Shown piece after piece: positions 32,243 to 40,532 of a stretch of 64,000 nucleotides of DNA. Position numbers and translations under genes: made by a program. Every line of letters starts with the position of its first letter. The first letter of the stretch is position 1. The notes beneath the pieces are model-generated. The model did no database searches and was not told where the DNA came from. It worked only from the letters and a program-made list of their open reading frames with translations. The DNA comes from Micromonospora sp. WMMD980 (GTDB lineage: Bacteria > Actinomycetota > Actinomycetes > Mycobacteriales > Micromonosporaceae), in contig NZ_JARUBE010000003.1 of the NCBI RefSeq assembly GCF_029626035.1, positions 3,100,001 through 3,164,000 of the forward strand, read 5' to 3'.

Positions 32243-32818
32243 GTGCACCCCCAAAGCAAACCCCGCACGTTCGCGCGACTGATGCGCGCCGCCGTCACCG
32301 GGATGGCCGTCTGCATCGCGGCCCTGTCACTGATGGGCGGCTCCGCGTCGGCCGCCGTGAAGCCGTCGCCGTTCTCCACCTGGCCCGCGCCCCCCGCCGG
32401 GAACGTGGACGGCACGATCTACCAGGGCACACCCTCGTGCGCAGTCCAGAGCGGCGTGAAGATCTGCGACGCCAACGTCTACACCAAGGGCCTGATGAAC
32501 GGTTGGGCCACGAGCAACCAGGCGTACCGGCAGCTCAACCTGGAGTGGAAGATCTGTAACAGCTCCGGGACGATCGTCAAGACCGGCAGCAACTCGTGCA
32601 CGGGCGCGACGGGCGCGATCAGCAGTTGTGAGCGGACCGGTCCGACGTACGCCGCGCGCTGGCCCGCCACCAGCACCGTTCGGATCTGCGTCGACACGAT
32701 CGGCTTCGCGTACTACTACGTCTCGTCCAACGGCAACACGGCGAAGGTGACCGCCTCGGACTACGACTGCCTCACCCTGTCCGCGACGGGCGGCGGCGGA
32801 GGACTCCGCCAGCGGTAA
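32243..32818 (+). CDS. Secreted Cys-containing hypothetical protein, 191 aa
   Basis: GTG start with GAAGGG six bases upstream. A signal peptide occupies residues 1-39 (basic start, hydrophobic ALSLMGGSASA, cleavage after ASA). The mature part has seven cysteines (SCAVQ, ICDAN, ICNSS, SCTGA, SCERT, ICVDT, DCLTL), many aromatic residues (GFAYYYVSS) and few charges, which fits a compact beta-rich extracellular protein with disulfides. No membrane anchor is present. I recognise no family. It is the third plus-strand gene of the island, 131 bases after the WxCxxCG gene. Confidence 0.65.
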   Translation: MHPQSKPRTFARLMRAAVTGMAVCIAALSLMGGSASAAVKPSPFSTWPAPPAGNVDGTIYQGTPSCAVQSGVKICDANVYTKGLMNGWATSNQAYRQLNLEWKICNSSGTIVKTGSNSCTGATGAISSCERTGPTYAARWPATSTVRICVDTIGFAYYYVSSNGNTAKVTASDYDCLTLSATGGGGGLRQR

Positions 32819-32848
32819 GCCGCACATCCGGCAAGGTTCGGTGCTCGG

Positions 32849-33103
32849 TCACGTCAGTGGCCGGGCATCGTCCGGTAGCACTGACTCCCCCATCGCCAGC
32901 CGCAAGCGGTGGTTGAGCCGTTCAAGGCCCTGAATCACACGAGCGGCTTCCGGCTCGACCGAGGCAAGCTCATCGAAGTCCCCGAAGGCGTCGGCCATCT
33001 TGCGCACCGCCTTGTCACCGAGCCGGCTCAGCATCACCTCAGCCTGAATCGGCATTACAACGCGCAGAAGGGCAAGCAGTTCGTCCCGGTTTAGCTCGCT
33101 CAT
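32849..33103 (-). CDS. Small helical protein, 84 aa
   Basis: ATG 33103, TGA at 32849. The product is acidic and helical (MSELNRDELLALLRVVMPIQ, then LSRLGDKAVRKMADAF, EAARVIQGLERLNHRLR), suggestive of a coiled coil or a small adaptor. No Shine-Dalgarno is obvious. Codon use is less biased than in core genes. No family recognised. Confidence 0.5.
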   Translation of the reverse strand: MSELNRDELLALLRVVMPIQAEVMLSRLGDKAVRKMADAFGDFDELASVEPEAARVIQGLERLNHRLRLAMGESVLPDDARPLT

Positions 33104-33162
33104 ACCGCCAGCATGGCATCCGGCCCCGCGCCACGTCGACACCAACTCGCACCACCTGAGCC

Positions 33163-33219
33163 GCCCGCCCTGGGCCCGTCTCCTTCCCCCGTGGGAGACG
33201 ACCCGGGGCGGGCTTCTTT
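33163..33219 (+). terminator. Long imperfect hairpin before the small HTH gene
   Basis: Arms 33163-33183 and 33193-33213 pair at most positions (GCCCGCCC with GGGGCGGGC at the base), and TTCTTTTG follows. It lies just before the small HTH gene and may be its leader hairpin or a terminator for upstream transcription. Confidence 0.55.
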
Positions 33220-33223
33220 TGCC

Positions 33224-33379
33224 TTGAACACCTCGGGCGTCCGGCTGAAGGCCATGCAAGAGATGGTTGAGCAGGGCCTATCGCATCAAGCGATCGGGGA
33301 CGAGATCGGGGCGACCCGCCAGCGCGTCGGGCAGCTTCTCGGCACGACCGCCTACTACCGCAGCAACCGGAAGCGATAG
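33224..33379 (+). CDS. Small helix-turn-helix protein
   Basis: 51 aa if started at TTG 33224, or 41 aa from ATG 33254. The core EMVEQGLSHQAIGDEIGATR followed by QRVGQLLGT is a clear sigma-70-region-4-like HTH, and the tail is basic (YRSNRKR). A still earlier ATG at 33113 would put a 57-base hairpin inside the gene, which I consider less likely. Likely a minimal DNA-binding protein or the C-terminal remnant of a larger one. Confidence 0.45.
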   Translation: MNTSGVRLKAMQEMVEQGLSHQAIGDEIGATRQRVGQLLGTTAYYRSNRKR

Positions 33380-33424
33380 CTAATTTCGCAGTGGTTTCCG
33401 CAGCTCAGGGCCGTTGCCGTTGCA

Positions 33425-33590
33425 CTACGGTGCTGGCGGGAGTTGGAGGATGCGTACCAGGCGTGGGCGCAGGGCTCCTCCCGCGCCGCACACGCCGCCG
33501 ACGGCGCCCAACCCCGCCAGCCGGTGGCCACCGGCGCCACCCTCCTGGAGTTCGAGGTGGCCCTCCAGGCCAGTTCGCCCCTCTTGTCCA
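33425..33590 (+). pseudogene. Decayed 3' fragment of an ABM gene
   Basis: About 130 bases match the last third of the ABM gene at 29017-29337 with scattered changes: AYQAWAQG, SRAAHA, RQPVATGATLLEFEVAL are readable in one frame. The first two thirds of the gene are missing, and the frame runs on into unrelated sequence. The divergence shows it is not a fresh duplication. Confidence 0.7.
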
Positions 33591-33671
33591 CCGTCAACTT
33601 CGTGTGGTCGACCGGGCTCCAGGGGCAGGGTCGGCGCGTGGTAGGCGCCTCGGCCGGCCCCGCCTCCGGGG

Positions 33672-34646
33672 TCAGCGCGTGGTGAGCGAGGCGAAGACGA
33701 TGACGTTGTCCTCGTAGCCGGTGCGGCCGCCCAGCCACGTGCCGCCGCAGGTGATCAGTCGCAGCTCCGCCGGGCCTGAGTCGCCGTAGACCCGGGCGGC
33801 GGGCAGGTTGGCCTTGTCGAAGTACTCGACGCTGTCGACCTTGAACGTCACCACGCTGCGGTCCGCCCGGGTCACCTGGATCCGCGCGCCCGGCTTGAGG
33901 TCGCGCAGCCGGTAGAACACGGCCGGCCCGCTCTTGGTGTCGACGTGACCGACGATGATCGCCCGGCCGGGCTCCCCCGGCACCGCGCCCCGGTTGTACC
34001 AGCCGGTCTGGTCGGTCTCGGTCAGCGGCGGCACGTCCACCGAACCGTCCCGCGCCTGACCGACCGGGGTGACCGGCGCGGCCACCTTGATGGCCGGCAC
34101 CGAGAGGCGGACCGGCAGGCTGGCCGGCTTCCGGGCCGGGGCGGCGGACGAGGCCGGCGGGGGCGCCACCGCGCTCGACCCGGCCGACGCGTCGGCGACG
34201 TCGAACGGCCCGGCGGTGCGGCCGAGTCCGGCCCCGACGGCGAACACGCCGAGCAGCACCAGCACCACGGCCATCGGTTTCGACCAGGGGCCCCGCCGCC
34301 GGTCCCGTCCCGGCGGCCCAGCCGGAGGCGGCGCCGGGACGGGACCGGCGGGCGGCGGGCCGGCGGGCCGGGCCCGGACGGCCGGCGCACCCGCCGGCGG
34401 CAGTTGCCAGGGACGCGACGCGGCCGGCGGCGGCAACCAGGGCCGCGAGCCGGACGGCGGGGCGTGCGCCGACCGCGAGTCGGCGGGCGGACTCCACGGA
34501 GCCGAGCCGGCGGGCGGCGGCGCGTCGGCAGGCGGGGAGACGGCCGGTCGAGAGCGGGAGGGTGGGGAGGCGGCCGGGGGCAGCGCGAGGAAGGGCCAGC
34601 CGGAGCGCCGGGAGCCGGCCGGCGGCGGGGCGGAGTAGTCGGCCAT
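33672..34646 (-). CDS. Sortase (class E/F-like)
   Basis: 324 aa. A very Pro/Ala/Ser-rich cytosolic N-terminus (1-120) precedes one membrane helix (about 125-145, MAVVLVLLGVFAVGAGLG) and a C-terminal sortase domain. Catalytic residues are H234 in IIVGHVDT, C300 in LITCGG and probably R308. The enzyme would cut a sorting signal and join the protein to the cell wall or a pilin. The gene starts eight bases after a secreted protein gene, which may be its dedicated partner. An LPVTG protein is encoded at 38620. Confidence 0.85.
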   Translation of the reverse strand: MADYSAPPPAGSRRSGWPFLALPPAASPPSRSRPAVSPPADAPPPAGSAPWSPPADSRSAHAPPSGSRPWLPPPAASRPWQLPPAGAPAVRARPAGPPPAGPVPAPPPAGPPGRDRRRGPWSKPMAVVLVLLGVFAVGAGLGRTAGPFDVADASAGSSAVAPPPASSAAPARKPASLPVRLSVPAIKVAAPVTPVGQARDGSVDVPPLTETDQTGWYNRGAVPGEPGRAIIVGHVDTKSGPAVFYRLRDLKPGARIQVTRADRSVVTFKVDSVEYFDKANLPAARVYGDSGPAELRLITCGGTWLGGRTGYEDNVIVFASLTTR

Positions 34647-34654
34647 GGCGTGTC

Positions 34655-35221
34655 TCAGGGCCGGGCGGCGCCGGAGTTGCGGCGGGACGCGGCCACGCCG
34701 AGCCCGGCGCCGACCACTGTCAACGCCAGCCCGACCGGCACCAACAGGCCGCCGAGGCCGGGCCCGGCGGTGCCGCCGAAGCCGGTGGCCGGACCCCGGC
34801 TGGGAAAGTGGCTCGGCGGCCGGGTGTGCTGCCCCTGCTTGACCACCTGGAGCATGGTGGACGCGGTCTCACCGCTCGGGCATTCCAGCTTGACCCGGTA
34901 GTTGCCGGGCCGGGTGCGCTCGTTGACCATCGGCGAGGCGGTGAGCAGACCCCGTTGCGGCTGCACCTGGATCCGGCCGAAGGCGTCGGAGACCACGATC
35001 GCCGGCACCGAGTTGTCGCGGCAGCTTGCCCGGATGCCGACCAGATAGCCCGGCTCCACCGTGCTCGGGGTGACCTCCACGAAGATCACGTCGGCGGGCG
35101 GCTGGCCGGGCACCGGCTCGGCGGCGCGCGGCGCGGCCTGCACGGCCGCCGCGCCGAGCAGCGGGGCGGCACACACGACCACCGCGGCCAGCAGCGCCGC
35201 ACGTCCCCTGACTGACCCCAT
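34655..35221 (-). CDS. Secreted protein with C-terminal anchor, upstream of sortase
   Basis: 188 aa. Signal peptide 1-29 (ending AVQA), a beta-rich extracellular domain (about 42-130; VIFVEVTPSTVEPGYLVGIR, then two cysteines), a Pro/Gly-rich stretch and a C-terminal hydrophobic helix (LGGLLVPVGLALTVVGAGLGVAA) with a basic tail. No LPXTG motif precedes the helix, so it may be retained in the membrane rather than sorted. It forms an operon with the sortase. No family recognised. Confidence 0.7.
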   Translation of the reverse strand: MGSVRGRAALLAAVVVCAAPLLGAAAVQAAPRAAEPVPGQPPADVIFVEVTPSTVEPGYLVGIRASCRDNSVPAIVVSDAFGRIQVQPQRGLLTASPMVNERTRPGNYRVKLECPSGETASTMLQVVKQGQHTRPPSHFPSRGPATGFGGTAGPGLGGLLVPVGLALTVVGAGLGVAASRRNSGAARP

Positions 35222-35295
35222 GACCCCTCCCGGCGTACGGGATGAATCCTCTCACCCCCGGCCGCACCTCACATCCGATCGGCGCGGCTGTCGCG

Positions 35296-35301
35296 TAGGC
35301 T
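35296..35301 (+). promoter_or_regulatory. -10 element of trmB
   Basis: TAGGCT nine bases before GTG 35311, without a Shine-Dalgarno between them. The mRNA leader would be at most a few bases. Confidence 0.4.
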
Positions 35302-35310
35302 CGGGTCGCT

Positions 35311-35997
35311 GTGACCACCACCGACGTCCCCACCGCCCGCATCCGCACCTTCCATCCGCGTCGCGGGCGGATGAGCGACCGGCAGCGCGACGCGCTGACC
35401 CGGCTCTGGCCCGCGTACGGCCTGGAGATCGCCGCCCTCGACGGGCCGTGCGATCCGGCGGCGCTGTTCGGACGGCGGGCGCCGCTGGTGCTGGAGATCG
35501 GCTCCGGCATGGGCGACGCCACCGCCGCCATGGCGGCGGCCGACCCGAGCCGACACTATCTGGCGGTCGAGGTCCACACGCCGGGAATCGCCAACCTGCT
35601 GGAGCTGGTGGAACGGCACCGACTGGAGAACGTGCGGGTCGCCGAGGGCGACGCCCTGGACCTGGTGCGGGCCATGCCGGAGGGCCGTCTGGACGCGGTG
35701 CACGTCTACTTCCCGGACCCGTGGCCGAAGACCCGGCACCACAAGCGGCGGATCATCCAGCCGGCGCACGTGGCGCTGCTGCGCTCCCGGCTGGCGCCCG
35801 GCGGCACGCTGCACTGCGCCACCGACTGGGCCGAGTACGCCGAGTCGATGCGGGTGACGCTGACCGCCGACCCCGAACTGGTCGACGTGCACGGCGGCTA
35901 CGCGCCCCGGCCGGCGCACCGGCCGGTGACCAAGTTCGAGCGGCGCGCGGTCACCGCGGGCCGGGAGGTCTTCGACCTGATCCACCGGCGGCGCTGA
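35311..35997 (+). CDS. trmB: tRNA (guanine-N7-)-methyltransferase TrmB
   Basis: 228 aa, GTG start. Motifs: LVLEIGSGMGDATAAMA for S-adenosylmethionine binding, AVEVHTPGIANLL, HVYFPDPWPKTRHHKRR, which is the hallmark of TrmB, and the C-terminal TKFERR. It makes m7G46 in the variable loop of tRNAs. It is divergent from the sortase operon and 47 bases from the helicase gene downstream. Confidence 0.93.
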   Translation: MTTTDVPTARIRTFHPRRGRMSDRQRDALTRLWPAYGLEIAALDGPCDPAALFGRRAPLVLEIGSGMGDATAAMAAADPSRHYLAVEVHTPGIANLLELVERHRLENVRVAEGDALDLVRAMPEGRLDAVHVYFPDPWPKTRHHKRRIIQPAHVALLRSRLAPGGTLHCATDWAEYAESMRVTLTADPELVDVHGGYAPRPAHRPVTKFERRAVTAGREVFDLIHRRR

Positions 35998-36044
35998 ACC
36001 CGGTTGGCGCGGCGTGGTGTGATCCAGGCACGATGGGAGCCGCC

Positions 36045-38549
36045 ATGACTCTCACCGCCGCGCTGCCGAAGACCGCCGACCCCGACACCCTCTACGACGC
36101 GTTCGCCTCCTGGGCGTCCGAGCGCGGTCTCGACCTCTATCCGCACCAGGAGGAGGCGGTCATCGAGATCGTCTCCGGCGCGAACGTGATCATGAATACG
36201 CCGACCGGCTCGGGCAAGAGCCTGGTGGCGATCGCGGCCCACTTCGCGGCGCTGGCCGACGACCGGACCAGCTTCTACACCGCGCCGATCAAGGCGCTGG
36301 TGTCGGAGAAGTTCTTCGCGCTCTGCGAGGTCTTCGGCGCGGAGAACGTCGGCATGCTCACCGGTGACGCCAGCGTCAACGCCGACGCCCCGATCATCTG
36401 CTGCACCGCCGAGATCCTGGCCAACCTGGCGCTGCGCGAGGGCCGCCGGGCCGACGTCGGCCAGGTGATCATGGACGAGTTCCACTTCTACGCCGAGCCG
36501 GACCGCGGCTGGGCCTGGCAGGTGCCGATCATCGAGCTGCCGCAGGCCCAGTTCGTGCTGATGTCCGCCACGCTCGGCGACACCACCCGCTTCGTCGACG
36601 ACCTGACCCGGCGCACCGGGCGGCCGACCGCCGTCGTCCGCTCGGCCGAGCGGCCGGTCCCGCTCCTCTTCTCGTACGCGACCACGCCGCTGCACGAGAC
36701 GCTCGAGGAGCTGCTGGAGACCAAGCAGGCCCCGGTGTACGTGGTGCACTTCACCCAGGCCGCCGCGCTGGAACGGGCGCAGGCGCTGATGAGCGTGAAC
36801 GTGTGCACCCGCGCGGAGAAGGACATGATCGCCCAGGCGATCGGCAACTTCCGGTTCACCTCCGGCTTCGGCAAGACGCTGTCCCGGCTGGTCCGGCACG
36901 GCATCGGCGTCCACCACGCCGGCATGCTCCCGAAGTACCGCCGGCTGGTGGAGACGCTCGCCCAGGCCGGCCTGCTCAAGGTCATCTGCGGCACCGACAC
37001 GCTCGGCGTCGGCATCAACGTCCCGATCCGCACCGTGCTCTTCACCGGCCTCTCGAAGTACGACGGGGTGCGGACGCGCCTGCTGAAGGCCCGCGAGTTC
37101 CACCAGATCGCCGGCCGGGCCGGGCGGGCCGGGTTCGACACCATCGGCCGGGTCGTGGTGCAGGCCCCCGAGCACGTGATCGAGAACGAGAAGGCGCTGG
37201 CCAAGGCCGGCGACGACCCGAAGAAGCGCCGCAAGGTGGTGAAGAAGAAGCCGCCGGAGGGCTCCATCGGCTGGGGCGAGCCGACGTTCCAGCGTCTCGT
37301 CGAGGCGGAGCCGGAGCCGCTCACGTCCAGTTTCCAGGTCAGCCACTCGATGCTGCTCAACGTGATCGGCCGGCCCGGCGACGCGTTCGCCTCGATGCGG
37401 CACCTGCTCACCGACAACCACGAGGACCCGGCCGCCCAGCGCCGGCACATCCGCCGGGCCATCGCCATCTACCGGGCGCTGCGCGCCGGCGGCGTGGTCG
37501 AGGAGCTGCCCGAGCCGGACGAGGCCGGCCGGCGGGTCCGCCTCACCGTCGACCTCCAGCTCGACTTCGCGCTCAACCAGCCGCTGTCGCCGCTCGCGCT
37601 GGCCGCGATCGAGCTGCTCGACCGGGAGTCCCCGTCGTACGCGCTGGACGTGCTCAGCGTGATCGAGGCGATCCTGGACAACCCGCGGCAGATCCTGTCC
37701 GCGCAGCAGTTCAAGGCGCGCGGCGAGGCGGTCGCCGCGATGAAGGCCGAGGGCATCGAGTACGAGGCGCGGCTGGAGCTGCTCGACGAGGTGACCTGGC
37801 CGCAGCCGCTCGCCGAGCTGCTGGCCGGGGCGTACGAGATGTACCGGCAGGGCCACCCGTGGGTCGCCGACCACGAGTTGGCCCCGAAGTCCGTGGTCCG
37901 GGACATGTACGAGCGGGCCATGACCTTCCCGGAGTACGTCCAGTTCTACGGGCTGTCCCGGTCCGAGGGCCTGGTGCTGCGTTATCTCGCCGACGCGTAC
38001 AAGACGCTGCGGCAGACCGTGCCGGAGGACGCCAAGACCGAGGAGTTGGTCGACCTCATCGAGTGGCTGGGTGAGCTGGTCCGCCAGGTCGACTCCAGCC
38101 TGATCGACGAGTGGGAGCGGCTACGCAACCCGTCCGACGTGGCCGAGGTCGCCGCCTCGCTGGACGACCGGCCGCCGGCGGTCACCCGCAACGCGCGGGC
38201 GTTCCGGGTGCTGGTGCGCAACGCGCTGTTCCGCCGGGTCGAGCTGGCCGCCCTGCGCCGCTGGGACCTGCTCGGCGAGCTGGACTCCGGGGACGGCTGG
38301 CACGCCGACGCGTGGGCCGACGCGCTGGAGCCGTACTTCGAGGCGTACGACTCGATCGGGGTGGGGCCGGACGCGCGCGGGCCGGCACTTCTGATGATCG
38401 AGCAGGGCCGGGAGCGATGGACCGTACGTCAGATCCTGGACGACCCGGAGGGCGACCACGACTGGGGCATCAGCGCCGAGGTGGACCTGGCCGCCTCCGA
38501 CGAGGTGGGCGCGGCGGTCGTCCGGGTCACCGACGTCGGTCAGCTCTGA
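36045..38549 (+). CDS. DEAD/DEAH-box helicase with DUF3516
   Basis: 834 aa; ATG 36045 preferred over ATG 36033 because of GGGAG in front of it. Superfamily 2 motifs: TPTGSGKS (52-59), TAPIKALVSEKF, DEFHFY, SATLGD, GVGINVPIRTVLF and QIAGRAGRAGFD. The last 400 residues match the DUF3516 extension found in actinobacterial helicases related to Ski2-like enzymes. An RNA-processing role is likely but unproven. A 14-bp perfect-stem terminator follows. Confidence 0.88.
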   Translation: MTLTAALPKTADPDTLYDAFASWASERGLDLYPHQEEAVIEIVSGANVIMNTPTGSGKSLVAIAAHFAALADDRTSFYTAPIKALVSEKFFALCEVFGAENVGMLTGDASVNADAPIICCTAEILANLALREGRRADVGQVIMDEFHFYAEPDRGWAWQVPIIELPQAQFVLMSATLGDTTRFVDDLTRRTGRPTAVVRSAERPVPLLFSYATTPLHETLEELLETKQAPVYVVHFTQAAALERAQALMSVNVCTRAEKDMIAQAIGNFRFTSGFGKTLSRLVRHGIGVHHAGMLPKYRRLVETLAQAGLLKVICGTDTLGVGINVPIRTVLFTGLSKYDGVRTRLLKAREFHQIAGRAGRAGFDTIGRVVVQAPEHVIENEKALAKAGDDPKKRRKVVKKKPPEGSIGWGEPTFQRLVEAEPEPLTSSFQVSHSMLLNVIGRPGDAFASMRHLLTDNHEDPAAQRRHIRRAIAIYRALRAGGVVEELPEPDEAGRRVRLTVDLQLDFALNQPLSPLALAAIELLDRESPSYALDVLSVIEAILDNPRQILSAQQFKARGEAVAAMKAEGIEYEARLELLDEVTWPQPLAELLAGAYEMYRQGHPWVADHELAPKSVVRDMYERAMTFPEYVQFYGLSRSEGLVLRYLADAYKTLRQTVPEDAKTEELVDLIEWLGELVRQVDSSLIDEWERLRNPSDVAEVAASLDDRPPAVTRNARAFRVLVRNALFRRVELAALRRWDLLGELDSGDGWHADAWADALEPYFEAYDSIGVGPDARGPALLMIEQGRERWTVRQILDDPEGDHDWGISAEVDLAASDEVGAAVVRVTDVGQL

Positions 38550-38561
38550 TCTGATCCGACC

Positions 38562-38604
38562 ACACCGCGGGGGCGAGACCTGGCCGGTCCCGCCCCCGCG
38601 GTGT
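38562..38604. terminator. Bidirectional hairpin terminator
   Basis: ACACCGCGGGGGCG (38562-38575) pairs perfectly with CGCCCCCGCGGTGT (38591-38604), between the convergent helicase and LPVTG genes. Confidence 0.75.
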
Positions 38605-38619
38605 CACGCGGACTCTCGG

Positions 38620-40248
38620 TCAGTCGCGCGGAGCCTGGAACGCCAGTCGCCGGCGACGGAACACGACGAACAGCACCGCGCCGATCGCGAGCACGGCGGC
38701 ACCCGTACCGGCCAGGGCGGCGGCCGGCGCGCCGGTGACCGGCAGGCCACCGCCGGAACCGCCGTCGCCGCCGCCCGCGCCACCCTCACCGGTGGTGATG
38801 ACGATGCGGGCGGTGTTGTTCGCCGGCTTCGTCTCGGTGGACGACGTCGCGCCGTTGACCACGATGGTGCCGTCGGACCCCGGCGTCGACTTGATCTTCA
38901 CCCGGACGCTGGTCTTGATCCGGCCGTAGCCGGACGCGACGCTCGGGAACTCGCTCTCGAAGTTGCACCGCAGCTTCGCCGACTCGGGCAGCGTCTTGCC
39001 GGGCTCGCCGTCGGTGTAGCACCACTCGTTGGGCAGCAGCACCGTGCCGCTCGGCGCGGTGATGACCACGCCGGGGCCACCGCCGTCGGAGGGGCCGTTG
39101 TTGACGATCTCGTAGCCGAGCTCGACGGTCTGCCCGACCGCGCCCTTGACCGGCGGCGCGGTGACCGCGACGTCGAGCGTGTTCTTCTTGCTCCAGAAGT
39201 GGAAGTCGGCGTAGTTGTCGAACTCGTCGATCTCCCGCTCCACGGCCGACCGCTTGGCGAGTCCCGCGCGTACCGCCTGGGCGTGCAGCTTCTCGGCGGC
39301 GGCGGCGAACGACGGGCCGGCGCCCTTGGCGGCCGAGACCTTCTTCGCCGCCTCAGCCTCCCCGGCCAGGGCGGTGCTGAAGGACGCCCAGTTCTCGTCC
39401 GGACCGGGCAGATTGCGGCCGAAGGTGATGTTGAACAGCGACGCGCCGGTCTCCTCGTCGAACAGCAGCAGGCCCTCACCCGGATTGAGCGTCAGCGGCA
39501 CGGTGCAGGTGACCTGGCTCGGGCCGTAGACGTAGGGCAGGCCGATGTCGTTCGGGTAGTAGTCGACGTAGGTGCAGTCGCTGTACCGCTCGACGAAGGT
39601 CGCGCCGGTGGGCAGGTCGACCCGCACCGTGAAGTCGGTCGCCGGGCTGTCGCCCTCGTTGAGGACACCGCTGCGCAGCGGGACGCGGTCACCCCCGCCG
39701 ACCGGGTGGGACTTGTCGTTCAGGTCCTCGGCGGCGGCGACCAGGTCGGGACCGGACGCGACGATCGTGACCGGGAAGGTGGTGGTGTTGTCGCCGGGGT
39801 TGGCGTCCTCCTCGGCCCCGGCGATGGTCACGGTCACCGCACCGGCGTCGCCGGGGGTGGCACCCGTGCGGCTGGCCAGGTCCACCGAATAGAGGTGGTC
39901 GGTCTGGCCGGCGGCCAGCCGGCCGACGGTGCAGGTGACCTTCTTCGCGGCGAGCTTGCAGGCGTCGTTCCACTCCGACACCGAGGGGGTCACGTCGGAC
40001 GAGAGCTTGCTCAGGTCGAGCGTGACGGTCACCGCCGTCGCGTCGGCCTGGCCCCAGTTGTAGAGGTAGATGCCGACCGTGGTGCCGCTGTTGTCGATCT
40101 CCGCGACGGGATCGCGGTCGAAGGAGACCGACAGGTCGGGCAGCTCGTCGGCGGCGTGCGCCGGGGCCGACGGGGCGAAGAGCGCGGTCGTCGCCAGCAG
40201 CGCCACACCAGCGGCGAGGCGGGGCCAGCGGGCCGTGAGGGATCTCAT
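38620..40248 (-). CDS. LPVTG-anchored surface protein with repeated DUF11-like domains
   Basis: 542 aa. Signal peptide 1-32 (ending AHA). At least three immunoglobulin-like domains of DUF11 type follow, each with an N-x-G-x-x-x-A core (IYLYNWGQADATAVTV, VLNEGDSPATDFTVRV, YEIVNNGPSDGGGPGVVI). A helical Ala/Lys-rich insert sits near 310-350. The C-terminus is a complete sorting signal: Gly-rich spacer, LPVTG (502-506), hydrophobic helix and FRRRRLAFQ. It should be attached to the cell wall by a sortase; the one at 33672 is the only candidate in the window. Function probably adhesive or structural. Confidence 0.85.
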   Translation of the reverse strand: MRSLTARWPRLAAGVALLATTALFAPSAPAHAADELPDLSVSFDRDPVAEIDNSGTTVGIYLYNWGQADATAVTVTLDLSKLSSDVTPSVSEWNDACKLAAKKVTCTVGRLAAGQTDHLYSVDLASRTGATPGDAGAVTVTIAGAEEDANPGDNTTTFPVTIVASGPDLVAAAEDLNDKSHPVGGGDRVPLRSGVLNEGDSPATDFTVRVDLPTGATFVERYSDCTYVDYYPNDIGLPYVYGPSQVTCTVPLTLNPGEGLLLFDEETGASLFNITFGRNLPGPDENWASFSTALAGEAEAAKKVSAAKGAGPSFAAAAEKLHAQAVRAGLAKRSAVEREIDEFDNYADFHFWSKKNTLDVAVTAPPVKGAVGQTVELGYEIVNNGPSDGGGPGVVITAPSGTVLLPNEWCYTDGEPGKTLPESAKLRCNFESEFPSVASGYGRIKTSVRVKIKSTPGSDGTIVVNGATSSTETKPANNTARIVITTGEGGAGGGDGGSGGGLPVTGAPAAALAGTGAAVLAIGAVLFVVFRRRRLAFQAPRD

Positions 40249-40283
40249 GGTTGCTCCGGAAGAGAGGGTTGGAAGACCGCACT

Positions 40284-40445
40284 CTATTTCAAGATCAGGA
40301 ACCCCGTTGTCCCGTGTGGTCCGGCTGGCCGATGCCGCTCCGGTCGTCCCGGCAGGGCCGGTGACGCGGCCTCGACGGCCAGCAGGCGGGCCAGCGCCGA
40401 CGTGTCCGGTCGATCGTCACCGACCCCGAAGACGTTCTGCGCCAT
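40284..40445 (-). CDS. Possible 53-aa protein or remnant
   Basis: A minus-strand frame from ATG 40445 reads MAQNVFGVGDDRPDTSALAR then an Ala/Pro-rich tail. Third-position bias is good in the first 30 codons and fades after. There is no ribosome binding site. It may be a short gene, a decayed fragment or chance. Confidence 0.28.
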   Translation of the reverse strand: MAQNVFGVGDDRPDTSALARLLAVEAASPALPGRPERHRPAGPHGTTGFLILK

Positions 40446-40532
40446 CCGCACACGCGGGCCCCTCAAGACCCTGGGCGATGTCAGACCCGTCGATTAGAAT
40501 GTATGTACTAAACGAGCCGTTGACCTGGGAGG

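Noticed and set aside
34562..35215. Plus-strand open frame opposite the sortase-partner gene
   Set aside because: Antisense to a protein with a clear signal peptide and membrane anchor; no independent start signal.
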